Shown here: positions 7,247-16,600 of the stretch, piece by piece
How positions within the stretch are numbered: the first letter of the stretch is position 1
Layout of the letters: the number at the start of each line of letters is the position of its first letter
Source of the DNA: JBGAPI01 sp044221335
GTDB lineage: Bacteria; Pseudomonadota; Gammaproteobacteria; Xanthomonadales; Ahniellaceae
Assembly: GCA_044221335.1 (NCBI GenBank)
Contig: JBGAPI010000061.1
Coordinates: 1 to 32,198 of the forward strand
DNA: 32,198 nucleotides
Direction of reading: 5' to 3'
The notes under the pieces: model-generated
What the model saw: only the letters and a program-made list of their open reading frames with translations
What the model was told of the DNA's origin: nothing
The model's database searches: none
Translations under genes and position numbers: made by a program

Positions 7247-8206
7247 CTACTTGCAGTCGTGCTCGGCGTCGAGGAGCCGGGCTCGCTCCGGGTAGAGCTG
7301 CCCGAAGGACTTCAGCCATCGCGTCCACGCCTTGTCCGCCGCCTTCGCGTCGGCGTCGGCGAGCGTGAACTTCTTCCATGACGCGCGATCGGTGTTGCCG
7401 GCGTTGTGGTCGCGCTTGACCCCGGTGTAGAGCACACCATGGAAGCGGCGGCCGTCCTGGCGGCTGGCGTCGCTCATGTCGAGGATGTTCTTCCAGCCGT
7501 CGTCGACCAGGACGACATCGCTGTAGACCCGTCCGGCAGTCGCGAGCAGCGCACGCAGCGCCTCGCCCTTGTTGGCGCCGCGGGTCATCAGAATGCCGTT
7601 GACGTAGGACAGCGGCTTGCCATTGAGCATGACGCTCAGCGCCGGCTGCGGCGCGATCGACGGCGGAAACGGGATGCCGGCGCGCTTCAGTTCGCGCTCG
7701 GTGCCGCCGCGGTAGTCGGGGCTGCGCGAGGTCAGCATCAGCTTGTCGTTCGCGACTGCCGCGACCGTCTCGGCTGCGAGCGGCGTCGACACCGCGATCG
7801 CCGCCTCGAAATTCAGACCAAGGAAGACGAACCGGCAGGCCTGCCGGTGCGGATCGGTCGCCGGCAGGTCGGACTGCCAGACGTACCAGGAGTCGCTGCC
7901 GAAGAATTCGCGCGCCCCCGCGTTGCCGTCGACGAACGGCGTCGTCAGAAGGGTGTCGTCGATGTCGAAGACGACCAGCGTGTCCTCCCGCGGCAGCCGC
8001 GCCAACAGGGACGACACCGCACCCAGCGTGTTGCTCTCGATGTAGCTCTCGTTGGCGCCGAGGTCGATCTCGTCGCCGATCTGCGGAATGCTCGGCGCGG
8101 CGGCGGTGCCGACCGACGCGGCCGGCGTGTCGCGGCTGAACCAGCCCAGGTGGCAGCCGGACAGCAACAGGAACATCGGGGACCACAGCAACACGCGTTT
8201 CCGCAT
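7247..8206 (-). CDS. HAD-superfamily phosphatase-like lipoprotein (DUF2608-type)
   Basis: A 319-residue protein with a lipoprotein signal: basic start, hydrophobic core and lipobox LLSGC with the lipidated Cys at 18. The HAD motif I is VVFDIDDTLL, with nucleophile D81 and general acid D83. Motif II (MLTSRS) and the acidic motif (VLVDDGWKNI) follow, so the catalytic set looks intact. The best match in my memory is the DUF2608 group of exported HAD-like proteins. The natural substrate is unknown, and it is probably membrane-anchored in the periplasm. The ATG at 8206 is preferred over an upstream one at 8233 because GGTGGAGG precedes it by about 5 nt and the signal peptide begins there. It is divergent from fumC, with a 78-bp shared upstream region. 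Confidence 0.85.
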   Translation of the reverse strand: MRKRVLLWSPMFLLLSGCHLGWFSRDTPAASVGTAAAPSIPQIGDEIDLGANESYIESNTLGAVSSLLARLPREDTLVVFDIDDTLLTTPFVDGNAGAREFFGSDSWYVWQSDLPATDPHRQACRFVFLGLNFEAAIAVSTPLAAETVAAVANDKLMLTSRSPDYRGGTERELKRAGIPFPPSIAPQPALSVMLNGKPLSYVNGILMTRGANKGEALRALLATAGRVYSDVVLVDDGWKNILDMSDASRQDGRRFHGVLYTGVKRDHNAGNTDRASWKKFTLADADAKAADKAWTRWLKSFGQLYPERARLLDAEHDCK

Positions 8207-8227
8207 CGAATCCTCCACCGGGACGTC

Positions 8228-8244
8228 GCGCACCGCCGGTGCGC
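8228..8244. promoter_or_regulatory. palindrome between HAD gene and fumC
   Basis: GCGCACCG and CGGTGCGC are perfect inverted arms around a single C, centred in the 78-bp gap between two divergent genes. This could be an operator. No regulator is known, and GC-rich DNA yields such palindromes by chance. Confidence 0.35.
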
Positions 8245-8284
8245 TAGATTGGACAGCCGCGGATTAGACCATGGAGGAGCGACG

Positions 8285-9688
8285 ATGGAAGCGTTTCGGA
8301 CCGAACACGACAGCATGGGCGAGCTCGCGGTGCCGGCGTCCGCTCTGTACGGTGCGCAGACCCAGCGCGCGGTGAACAACTTCCGGATCTCCGGACTCGC
8401 GATGCCGCGCGGTTTCCTGCGCGCCCTGGGCCTCGTCAAGGCGGCCGCGGCCAACGTCAACGCCGAGCTCGGCCACCTGCCGAAGAAGCTGGCGAAGCAG
8501 ATCCGCGTCGCGGCGCTCGCGGTCGCCGCCGGCGACCACGACCGCGAATTCCCGGTCGACGTGTTCCAGACCGGCTCTGGCACCAGCAGCAACATGAACG
8601 CCAACGAGGTGATCGCGCACCTCGCCAGCGCCGCGTCCGGCAGCGCGATCCACCCGAACGACCACGTCAACATGGGGCAGAGTTCCAACGACGTCGTCCC
8701 GACGGCCCTGCAGCTCGCCGCCTGTCTCGCCGTCGCCGAGGACCTGCGGCCGGCGGTCACTCACCTGCAGTCGACGATCACGCGGCGCAGCCGGGAACTG
8801 GCGAAGAACGCCAAGACCGGTCGCACCCACCTGATGGACGCGATGCCGCTGACCTTCGGCCAGGAACTGTCGGGCTGGGCGGCGCAGGTCGGCGCCGCCG
8901 GTGAGCGCCTCGACGACACCGTGAAGCGCCTGCGCCAGCTACCGATCGGCGGCACCGCGGTCGGCACGGGAATCAACGCCGATCCGCGATTCGGCCGGCG
9001 GATGGCCGCGGAGCTGACCAAGCTTTCGGGAAGCCGCGTCGACGCGTCACGAAATTGCTTCGAGCAGATGGCCGCGCAGGACGCGGCGGTCGAGATGTCC
9101 GGCCAGTGCAAGGCCCTGGCCTGCACCCTGATGAAGATCGCCAACGACCTGCGCTGGATGAACTCCGGCCCACTCGCCGGTATCGGAGAAATCGAGCTGC
9201 CCGCGCTGCAGCCCGGCTCATCGATCATGCCCGGCAAGGTCAACCCGGTGATTCCGGAGGCGGTGTGCATGGTCGCCGCGCAGGTGATCGGCAACGACAC
9301 GGCGATCACCATCGCCGGCCAGTCCGGCAACTTCCAGCTGAACGTGATGCTGCCGCTGATCGCGCACAACCTGCTGTCGTCGCTCGGCCTCCTGGCCAAT
9401 GCGTGCCGCGCACTGGCTGACCAGGCGATCGCGGGCTTCAAGGTCCGCCACGACCGCGTCGATGCCGCGCTGGCCCGGAATCCGATCCTGGTCACCGCGC
9501 TCAATCCGGTGATCGGCTACGAACTCGGTGCGGCGACCGCGAAGCAGGCGTACAAGGAGGGGCGACCGATCCTCGATGTGGCGCGCGAAGCAACCGGCAT
9601 TCCGGAGAAGACTCTGAAGCGGTATCTCGATCCCCTTGCGTTGACGCGGGGAGGGATCGTGAAGGGCTCGAGCGGTGCTGGAGGATGA
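8285..9688 (+). CDS. fumC: class II fumarate hydratase
   Basis: A 467-residue fumarase of the iron-independent class II type, which interconverts fumarate and L-malate in the TCA cycle as a cytoplasmic tetramer. The start MEAFRTEHDSMGELAVPASALYGAQTQRA is typical in content, with a strong GGAGGAG site 5-6 nt before the ATG. Conserved blocks are FQTGSGTSSNMNANEV, NMGQSSNDVVPT, GRTHLMDAMPLTFGQE, and the family signature GSSIMPGKVNP at about 310-322 with the catalytic Ser in the mobile loop. Length and order match FumC. Aspartase and argininosuccinate lyase belong to the same superfamily, but the substrate blocks fit fumarase better. The gene is monocistronic and convergent with the LysR gene downstream. 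Confidence 0.95.
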   Translation: MEAFRTEHDSMGELAVPASALYGAQTQRAVNNFRISGLAMPRGFLRALGLVKAAAANVNAELGHLPKKLAKQIRVAALAVAAGDHDREFPVDVFQTGSGTSSNMNANEVIAHLASAASGSAIHPNDHVNMGQSSNDVVPTALQLAACLAVAEDLRPAVTHLQSTITRRSRELAKNAKTGRTHLMDAMPLTFGQELSGWAAQVGAAGERLDDTVKRLRQLPIGGTAVGTGINADPRFGRRMAAELTKLSGSRVDASRNCFEQMAAQDAAVEMSGQCKALACTLMKIANDLRWMNSGPLAGIGEIELPALQPGSSIMPGKVNPVIPEAVCMVAAQVIGNDTAITIAGQSGNFQLNVMLPLIAHNLLSSLGLLANACRALADQAIAGFKVRHDRVDAALARNPILVTALNPVIGYELGAATAKQAYKEGRPILDVAREATGIPEKTLKRYLDPLALTRGGIVKGSSGAGG

Positions 9689-9961
9689 TGCGCACCAGCG
9701 GAACTGCATGATCGTCGGTGAGGTGGAGCGCTGAGCGCGAATTCCAGCACGGGCGCGGCGGTGACTTCGACCGAGCCCCATCGCCGTTTCCGCGTCGTCG
9801 GCGCTTCGCAAGGCGGACCTCAGCCTCTCCGATGCCGGGTTTCGCGCTGCACGCTCTAGCCAGCCTGCGAACTTCCACGCTCCGCGCGCGGGTCCTACGA
9901 CGCACTTCGAAAAGCGTTGTCCGACGCGCCCCGACGGAAGCAGTGCCGCGTCAGGACGGAA
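9689..9961. other. convergent intergenic region, nothing identified
   Basis: This 273-bp region separates the 3' ends of fumC and the LysR gene. Frames crossing it lack domains and ribosome binding sites. I found no convincing terminator hairpin. Confidence 0.4.
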
Positions 9962-10990
9962 TCAGATCGCGACGGGCTCGGCGTCCGGGATGATGGCCGC
10001 CACGGCGCTTGCCGCCGCCGCATCGACGATCACGGCCTCGTCGGCCAGGTGCTGGCAGCGCTGGGCGTCCTCGCACAGCACGCGATCGTAGTCGTCCTCG
10101 AAATTGAGGCGGTCGAGCAGGAAGTCGACGAAGGCGCGGACCTTCGGCGACTGCACCTGGCCGCGCGGGAAAACGGCGCTGAAGTCGTATTCCGGGCCGT
10201 GCCAGCCGGCCAGGACGCGCTGCACCAGGCCGCGTTCGGCGTAGGCGCGGATCATCACGTCGCTGACCAGCATCAGGCCCTCGCCGCACAGCAACGCGCC
10301 CCGCAGCGCGCCGGGGTCGTTGGCGACCATCACCGGGTCGATGAGGTAGTCGAAGCGATCCTTGCCGTCGGACAGCGTCCAGTAGAAGCTGCCGTTCTCC
10401 CGCGAGTGGTGCATCGCCAGCGCACGATGGTGCTGCAGGTCTTCCGGCGACAACGGTTCGCCGTGACGCTCGAGGTAGGCGGGGCTTGCGTAGACCTGGG
10501 TGCGGAACACCGCGAGCTTCCGGGCGATGAGATTCGAATCAGGCAAGCGTCCGACACGCAGCGCGACGTCGATCTCCTTCTCGATCAGGTCCAGCGTCTC
10601 GTTGTTCAGCACCATCTCCACCCGGACCTCCGGATGCAGCGCGTGGAATTCGCCCATCAGCGGGGCGATCCAGGTGGTGCCCAGTGAATACGGCGCCGTT
10701 ACCCGCAGCCAGCCCCGCGGCCCGCTCTGCAGTTGGCCGACCGCGCTCTCCGCCTCGTCGAGTTCACGGGCGATGCGCGCGCAGTGTTCGTAGTAGACGT
10801 TGCCGGCCTCGGTCAGGCCCAGCTTGCGGGTGGTCCGATGCAGGAGCTGCGCTCCGAGGCGAGTCTCGAGCTCGGCGACCTTGCGGCTCACCGTGGTCTT
10901 CGGCAGGCGCAGCGACTTGGCCGCGGCGATGAAGCTGCCGGTCTCGACCACCTTGACGAAGATCAGGGTGTCATTCAGATCACGGTTCAT
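9962..10990 (-). CDS. LysR-family transcriptional regulator of the RND efflux operon
   Basis: A 342-residue LysR-type regulator. The winged helix-turn-helix is at residues 5-65 (FIAAAKSLRLPKTTVSRKV, ETRLGAQLLHRTTRKLGLTEAG). The effector-binding domain covers about 90-305 (RGWLRVTAPYSLG, VDVALRVGRLPDSNLIARKL). The last 30 residues form an Ala/Asp-rich tail beyond the usual family length. The start at 10990 has GGAGGAAGCAC directly before the ATG. It is divergent from the SDR/RND operon, which is the classic arrangement for a LysR activator. MexT of mexEF-oprN and CeoR of ceoAB-opcM are known examples of LysR-controlled RND operons. The inducer is unknown, and an aromatic or quinone-like compound is only a guess from those parallels. 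Confidence 0.92.
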   Translation of the reverse strand: MNRDLNDTLIFVKVVETGSFIAAAKSLRLPKTTVSRKVAELETRLGAQLLHRTTRKLGLTEAGNVYYEHCARIARELDEAESAVGQLQSGPRGWLRVTAPYSLGTTWIAPLMGEFHALHPEVRVEMVLNNETLDLIEKEIDVALRVGRLPDSNLIARKLAVFRTQVYASPAYLERHGEPLSPEDLQHHRALAMHHSRENGSFYWTLSDGKDRFDYLIDPVMVANDPGALRGALLCGEGLMLVSDVMIRAYAERGLVQRVLAGWHGPEYDFSAVFPRGQVQSPKVRAFVDFLLDRLNFEDDYDRVLCEDAQRCQHLADEAVIVDAAAASAVAAIIPDAEPVAI

Positions 10991-11014
10991 GTGCTTCCTC
11001 CGCTTGCCCTGAGC

Positions 11015-11069
11015 GATTGGACCAATCACGGGACAATTATTCCCCGATTTCCGGACTAATCAAGTCCGG
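11015..11069. promoter_or_regulatory. LysR-type operator region with two inverted repeats
   Basis: GATTGG and CCAATC surround one A at 11015-11027. CCGGACT and AGTCCGG surround AATCA at 11051-11069. Both lie in the divergent gap. A candidate minus-strand promoter for the LysR gene, TTGATT (11058-11063), 16 nt, AATAAT (11036-11041), overlaps the second repeat and would explain autoregulation. The plus-strand promoter is not clear. Confidence 0.6.
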
Positions 11070-11121
11070 TTTGGCGGCCTACAGTGCCTCCCATCGCAAC
11101 GTCCGGAATTCGGGGACACCC

Positions 11122-11367
11122 ATGAAACTCCTCTGCACCGTCATCTGCACGCTCGGCACCGCCTGGGCGCAACTCGTCCCTGCTTCGTTGTCCGGCGCGT
11201 CGGAAAGGGCCTCCGGCCCAACGGTAGCGCCACTTCCGGTCGCTTCCCTGCTCGCCGATCGCGTCGCCCGACAAGCGGCGCTGGACATCGGTTGGGACCT
11301 GGCGCATGCGCTCGGTCACAGTTCCAGCATCCCGAATGCGGGACGGACTATCCCGGAGATGGGATGA
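11122..11367 (+). CDS. small secreted or membrane-associated protein, first gene of the RND operon
   Basis: An 81-residue protein starting MKLLCTVICTLGTAWAQLVP, which looks like a signal peptide with a cleavage site near AWA. GGGGA precedes the ATG by 5 nt. Its TGA overlaps the next ATG (ATGA at 11364), so it is coupled to the SDR-like gene. I do not recognise a family. The C-terminal half (RQAALDIGWDLAHAL) resembles the last helix of the neighbouring SDR-like protein (AQQTLDRTWDLLRPI), sharing Q, LD and WDL at the same spacing. A regulatory or accessory role in the efflux operon is inferred from context alone. Confidence 0.55.
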   Translation: MKLLCTVICTLGTAWAQLVPASLSGASERASGPTVAPLPVASLLADRVARQAALDIGWDLAHALGHSSSIPNAGRTIPEMG

Positions 11368-12227
11368 TGAAAGCCGCCGTCCTTCTCTATGACGCCTCCA
11401 ACGGCATCGGCCGCGGCGTTATCGATGTCGCCCTCGGGGAAGGTCAACCCGTGGTCGCCGTGTCGCCCGATCGTGCCTACCTGGCCGAGCTCGCGGGCCG
11501 CCATCCGGAGTCGCAGCTGACCCCGATCGAGGCGACAGTCGCCACCGACGCCGACGGCGCGTCCCTCGCCCTTCGCCTGCGCGAGCTGGGAAGGCCGCTG
11601 GCCGGCGTGGTGATCGCCAACTGCCGCGAACCGGCCCGCGGTCGGGTGATCGACCAGTCGGCCGACACCATCGAGCAACGCCTGTTCGACGACCTGCGAC
11701 CGCAGTTCGCGCTGTCCCGCCATCTGCTGCCGCTGCTCGCCGCCGCCGGCCGCAACGGCGGCTATGTGGTGATCGGCAGCCCCGGCAGCGAGCAGCCCTG
11801 GGCCGGCTACGGGATCCGCTCGATCTCGTCGGCCGCCAACGCGATGCTGGTCCGTGTGCTGCACGACGAAGCACGCCAGCTCGGCGTCCGCGTGCAGATG
11901 CTGGCCATCCGCCGTCCCGCCTGCACCCACGAGAACATCGACAAGGCTTGCGCGGGCTGGCCAGCGGCCGCGGACATTGCCCGCCAGGCACTGGCGCTGG
12001 TCGCGCAGCGCGACCCGCGGCTCGCGAACACGCCGGTGGTGATGTTCGACGACAGCGACACCCCACGGGCGCCGCGTACGGCGCCCCCTGCGGCGCCACG
12101 AAGCCGAACCGTGGCCATCGCGGCGGCGCCCGATCTCCTCGCGCAGCAGACCCTGGATCGAACCTGGGATCTGCTGCGACCGATCCTCGATACGAACGCA
12201 ACGAACGCACAGAGGCAAAAGCCATGA
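11364..12227 (+). CDS. degenerate short-chain dehydrogenase/reductase-like protein
   Basis: A 287-residue SDR-fold protein whose hallmark residues are changed. The cofactor motif TGxxxGIG appears as YDASNGIG, so the first Gly is Asp. The NNAG block reads VIANCREP. In the segment aligned with the catalytic YxxxK helix (SISSAANAML, compare YSASKAAVNML in active enzymes), both Tyr and Lys are missing. It may therefore bind a ligand or nucleotide without dehydrogenase activity. The C-terminal 45 residues are an extra Pro/Ala linker plus a helix similar to the small upstream protein. Both ends overlap neighbours by ATGA, so it is made stoichiometrically with the pump genes. Alternative: an active but divergent reductase using a different Tyr (in WAGYGIRS). 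Confidence 0.8.
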   Translation: MMKAAVLLYDASNGIGRGVIDVALGEGQPVVAVSPDRAYLAELAGRHPESQLTPIEATVATDADGASLALRLRELGRPLAGVVIANCREPARGRVIDQSADTIEQRLFDDLRPQFALSRHLLPLLAAAGRNGGYVVIGSPGSEQPWAGYGIRSISSAANAMLVRVLHDEARQLGVRVQMLAIRRPACTHENIDKACAGWPAAADIARQALALVAQRDPRLANTPVVMFDDSDTPRAPRTAPPAAPRSRTVAIAAAPDLLAQQTLDRTWDLLRPILDTNATNAQRQKP

Positions 12228-13459
12228 ACGCCATCCAGACCGAAAAGCTCCTGAACCCGATCCGCTCCGCCTGGACCCTGCCGGCGCTGATCGCGATCGC
12301 GCTGTTCAGCCTGCAGCTCTCCGGCTGCGGCAGCGCCGTCGCCGAGCACGCCGCCGGCGGCCCGCCGCCGGCCGAGGTCGACGTCGCCACGGTACTCGCG
12401 AAGAGCGTCCATCCCTGGGACGACTTCACCGGCCGCATCGCTGCGGTCGAAACCGTCGAGCTGCGTCCGCGCGTCAGCGGCTACATCGAGAAGGTCGCGT
12501 TTTCCGAAGGCCAGGACGTCCGCAAGGGCGACCTGCTGTTCGTGATCGACCAGCGCCCCTACCAGGCGCAGTTGGCCTGGGCGCAGGCGCAACTGGAAAA
12601 GGCCCGGAGCGACGCTACGCTCGCCCAGACCCAGAAGACCCGCGCCGATTCGCTGATCGACGCCAAGGCCATCTCGCGCGAGGACTACGAGGCACGCACC
12701 GCCGGCAGCGCCGCCGCCGTCGCCGCGGTCCGCGCCGCGGAGGCTACGCTGAGCACCGCCCGCCTCAACCTGCAGTACACCGAAGTGCGGGCGCCGATCA
12801 GCGGACGCGCGTCGCGAGCCCTGGTCACCGTCGGCAACCTGGCACAGGCCGACACGACGATGCTGACCTCGTTGGTCTCGCAGGAACCGATGTACGTCTA
12901 TTTCGACAGCGACGAGGCAACCTACCTGCGCTACCAGCAGAACAGCCGCGACACCCACAACAGCGGCGGCAATCCGGTCCGCGTCGGCCTCGCCGACGAG
13001 AACGGCTACCCGCACGCCGGCACGCTGGATTTCGTCGACAACCAGGTCGATCCGGGCACCGGCACCATCCGCGCCCGTGCCGTCCTGCCGAACGCCGATC
13101 ACCGCCTGACGCCGGGCCTGTTCGCCCGCGTCCAGTTGCAGGCGAGCACCGCTTCGAGCGCGCTCCTGATCGACGACAAGGCCGTGCTGACCGATCAGGA
13201 CCGCAAGTACGTCTATGTCCTGAGCCCGGAACAGACGGCCCAGCGGCGTGACATCCGCCTGGGCCGGATGGTGGATGGGCTCCGCGTGGTCGAGCAGGGC
13301 CTCAACGAGAACGACATCGTGGTGGTCGACGGCGTGCAGCGGATCTTCTTCCCGGGCATGGCGCTGAAAGCCAACATGGTTGCCATGGGCGGCGCCAAGG
13401 GTGCGCCCGCGGTCGCCGCGGCCGGCCGCGCCGCGTCGAAGGTCGTTGCCGCCAACTGA
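12224..13459 (+). CDS. RND efflux periplasmic adaptor (membrane fusion) lipoprotein
   Basis: A 411-residue HlyD/AcrA-type adaptor. The N-terminus has a hydrophobic segment ending in a lipobox LSGC (Cys35), so it should be lipid-anchored in the inner membrane. The two lipoyl halves are at about 74-110 (LRPRVSGYIEKVAFSEGQDV) and 185-215 (YTEVRAPISGRASRALVTVG). They flank a coiled-coil hairpin of Ala/Gln/Lys-rich heptads (112-180). Beta-barrel and membrane-proximal domains follow. The pattern is closest to MexE/AcrA-like adaptors of HAE-1 pumps. The 34 residues before the lipobox Cys make an unusually long signal. The start overlaps the SDR stop (ATGA). The C-terminus is an Ala-rich tail. It connects the pump at 13661 with the channel at 16839. 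Confidence 0.95.
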   Translation: MNAIQTEKLLNPIRSAWTLPALIAIALFSLQLSGCGSAVAEHAAGGPPPAEVDVATVLAKSVHPWDDFTGRIAAVETVELRPRVSGYIEKVAFSEGQDVRKGDLLFVIDQRPYQAQLAWAQAQLEKARSDATLAQTQKTRADSLIDAKAISREDYEARTAGSAAAVAAVRAAEATLSTARLNLQYTEVRAPISGRASRALVTVGNLAQADTTMLTSLVSQEPMYVYFDSDEATYLRYQQNSRDTHNSGGNPVRVGLADENGYPHAGTLDFVDNQVDPGTGTIRARAVLPNADHRLTPGLFARVQLQASTASSALLIDDKAVLTDQDRKYVYVLSPEQTAQRRDIRLGRMVDGLRVVEQGLNENDIVVVDGVQRIFFPGMALKANMVAMGGAKGAPAVAAAGRAASKVVAAN

Positions 13460-13660
13460 TTGGCCCTCTCCACACCGCGTCGCCGGCGGGACCGGCCTCC
13501 CCCTCCCCGCCCTTTTCGCCGGCGACGCGGCTTTCCTTCGCAAGGCGCAGACGCTGCGCCGCCCTGCCCGGCTTCCGTTCGCCGTGGCGTTCGCATTTCC
13601 CGCCCGCTGCCGCTCCCGCGGCAGCGCAGGACGCGGCCTACCGCCGCATTGGACATCGCA
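13460..13660 (+). other. 201-bp intercistronic spacer with three hairpins
   Basis: No gene is visible. It contains a 14-bp perfect inverted repeat (13475-13488 with 13517-13530, 28-nt loop) followed by CTTTCCTTCG. A 7-bp hairpin with a 3-nt loop lies at 13544-13560, and an 8-bp hairpin with a 6-nt loop at 13605-13626. All other junctions of this operon overlap by 4 or 8 bp, so the spacer stands out. It may tune pump level by attenuation, mRNA processing or stability. Confidence 0.6.
13475..13530. repeat. 14-bp perfect inverted repeat in RND operon
   Basis: CCGCGTCGCCGGCG and its exact reverse complement enclose 28 nt. The RNA stem would be extremely stable and is followed by a pyrimidine-rich stretch with short U runs, so it may act as a partial terminator between adaptor and pump genes. 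Confidence 0.65.
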
Positions 13661-16600
13661 ATGAACTTCTCGCGTTTCTTCATCGACCGCCCGATCTTCG
13701 CGGCCGTCCTGTCGATCGTGATCTTCGCCGCCGGCCTGATCGCGATCCCGCTGCTGCCGATCAGTGAATACCCCGAGGTGGTACCGCCCTCGGTCGTGGT
13801 CCGCACGGTCTATCCCGGCGCCAACCCCAAGGTGATCGCCGAGACGGTGGCGACACCGCTCGAGGAAGCGGTCAACGGCGTCGAGGGCCTGATGTACCTG
13901 AAGTCGGTCGCCGGCTCCGACGGCGTGCTGCAGATGACGGTCACCTTCAAGCCGGGCACCAACGCCGATGACGCCGCGGTCCGCGTGCAGAACCGCGTCA
14001 GCCAGGCCTTGGCGCGACTGCCCGAGGATGTCCGGCGCCAGGGCGTGACGACCCAGAAGCAGTCACCGGTGTTCCTGATGGTGGTGCACCTGGTGTCGCC
14101 GAACGGCAAGTACGACACGCTCTACCTGCGCAACTACATGCGCCTCACGGTCAAGGACGCGCTGGCCCGCATCCCCGGCGTCGGCGACGCGCAGCAGTTC
14201 GGCGGCGGCGACTACGCGATGCGGATCTGGCTAGATCCCGACAAGGTCGCCGCCCGCGGCATGACCGCCGGCGACGTGCTGGCCGCGATCCGCGAGCAGA
14301 ACGTGCAGGTCTCGGCGGGACAGCTCGGCGCGGAGCCGGCCCCGAACGGCAGCGACTTCCTGACCCTGATCAACGCGAAGGGGCGGCTCGAGAGCGTCGA
14401 CGAGTTCGACAGCATCGTGCTGAAGAACGGCGCCAACGGCGAGATCGTGCACCTGTCCGACGTCGCCCGCGTCGAGCTCGCCGCCGGCGACTACACGCTG
14501 CGCTCTCGGCTCGACGGGATGAATGCGGCGGCACTCGGCATCTTCCAGGCTCCCGGCGCGAACGCCCTGGAGATCCGGGACGCGGTCGTGCGCACGATGG
14601 ACGAACTGAAGAAGACCTTCCCGGCCGACGTCGAGTACCGCACCGTCTACGACACCACGATCTTCGTCCGCGACTCGATCAGGGCGGTCGTCACCACGCT
14701 GATGGAGGCCGTGGTCCTGGTCGTGCTGGTCGTGATCCTGTTCCTGCAGACCTGGCGCGCCTCGATCATCCCGCTGCTCGCGGTGCCGGTGTCGATCGTC
14801 GGCACCTTCGCCGCGCTCTACCTGCTCGGCTTTTCCATCAACACGCTGACCCTGTTCGGCCTCGTGCTCGCGATCGGCATCGTGGTCGACGACGCGATCG
14901 TGGTCGTCGAGAACGTCGAGCGCAACATCGAGGAAGGCCACTCTCCGCTGACCGCCGCGCATCGCGCGATGGCCGAGGTCTCGGCGCCGATCATCGCGAT
15001 CGCGCTGGTGCTGTGTGCCGTGTTCGTGCCGATGGCCTTCCTCACCGGCGTCACCGGCCAGTTCTACAAGCAGTTCGCGGTGACCATCGCGATCTCGACG
15101 GTGATCTCCGCGATCAACTCGCTGACCTTGTCGCCGGCGCTGGCGGCGCTGCTGCTGAAGCCGCACGGTGCCTCGAAGGACGGCCTGTCGCGACTGATCG
15201 ACCGCGGCTTCGGCTGGCTCTTCCGCCCGTTCAACCGCTTCTTCAAGACCAGTGCCGAGCGCTACCAGGGCGTCGTGGGCAAGAGCCTCGGCGGCCGTGG
15301 CCGCGTGTTCGCGGTCTATGCCGTCCTGCTCGTCGCGACCGCCGCGGTGTTCAGCGCGGTGCCGCGCGGTTTCATCCCGATCCAGGACAAGCTCTACCTG
15401 ATCGCCGGCGTGAAGCTGCCGGAAGGCGCGTCGATCGAGCGCACCGACGCGGCGCTGAAGAAGGTGGCGGCGATCGCGATGAGCGTCGACGGCGTCGAGC
15501 ACGAGGTCGCGTTCCCGGGCCTCAATCCGCTGCAGTTCACCAACACCCCGAACAACGGCGTCGTGTTCTTCCCCCTGAAGCCCTTCGGCGAGCGCAAGCT
15601 GTCGGCGAAGCAGATCAACGAGCAGATCAACGCCAGGCTGGGCTCGATCAAGGAAGGCTTCGCGTTCGCGCTGCTGCCGCCGCCGATCCTCGGCCTCGGC
15701 AACGGTTCGGGCTATTCGCTGTTCGTCGAGGACCGCGGCAATCTCGGCTACGGCGCGCTGCAGAGCGCGGTCCAGGGCTTCCAGGGCGCGGTCTCGCAGA
15801 CGCCGGGCATGGGCTTCCCGATCTCCTCCTACCAGGCCAACGTGCCGCAGCTCGACGCGGAAGTGGATCGGATCAAGGCCAAGGCCCAGGGCGTGCCGCT
15901 GACCGAGCTGTTCTCGACGCTGCAGACCTACCTCGGCTCGGCCTACGTCAACGACTTCAACAAGTTCGGCCGCACCTGGCAGGTGATCGCCCAGGCCGAT
16001 GGCCCGTTCCGCGACGACGTCGAGGACATCGCCCGCCTCCGCACCCGCAACATCCGCGGCGAGATGGTGCCGGTCGGCAGCATGGTGACGGTGAAGCAGA
16101 CCTATGGGCCCGACCCGGTGATCCGCTTCAACGGCTATCCGGCCGCCGACCTCCTCGGCGAGGCCGACCCGCGCCTGCTGTCGTCCGCCCAGGCCATGGC
16201 CAAGGTGAGCGAGATCGCCGGCAAGGCGCTGCCGAACGGAATGAGCTACGACTGGAGCGACCTCAGCTACCAGGAGTCCACCCAGGGCAAGGCGGCGCTG
16301 GTGGTGTTCCCGCTCGCGGTGCTGCTCGCCTTCCTCGTGCTCGCCGCGCTGTACGAGAGCTGGACGCTGCCGCTGGCCGTGATCCTGATCGTGCCGATGA
16401 CCCTGCTGTCGGCGCTCGCCGGGGTCTGGATCACCGGCGGCGACAACAACGTGTTCGTGCAGGTCGGCCTCGTCGTGCTGATGGGACTCGCATGCAAGAA
16501 CGCGATCCTGATCGTGGAGTTTGCCCGCGAGCTCGAACTCGCCGGAAAGGACCCGGTCGCCGCGGCCCTCGAGGCCTGCCGCCTGCGCCTGCGCCCGATC

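Noticed and set aside
7406..8284. In-frame upstream extension of fumC to 7406
   Set aside because: It is antisense to the HAD lipoprotein gene. FumC length and the strong ribosome binding site fix the start at 8285.
13460..13660. Possible coding extension of the RND pump into the spacer
   Set aside because: The extension is Arg/Pro-rich without similarity to RND N-termini, which always begin near the MNFSRFFIDRP block.
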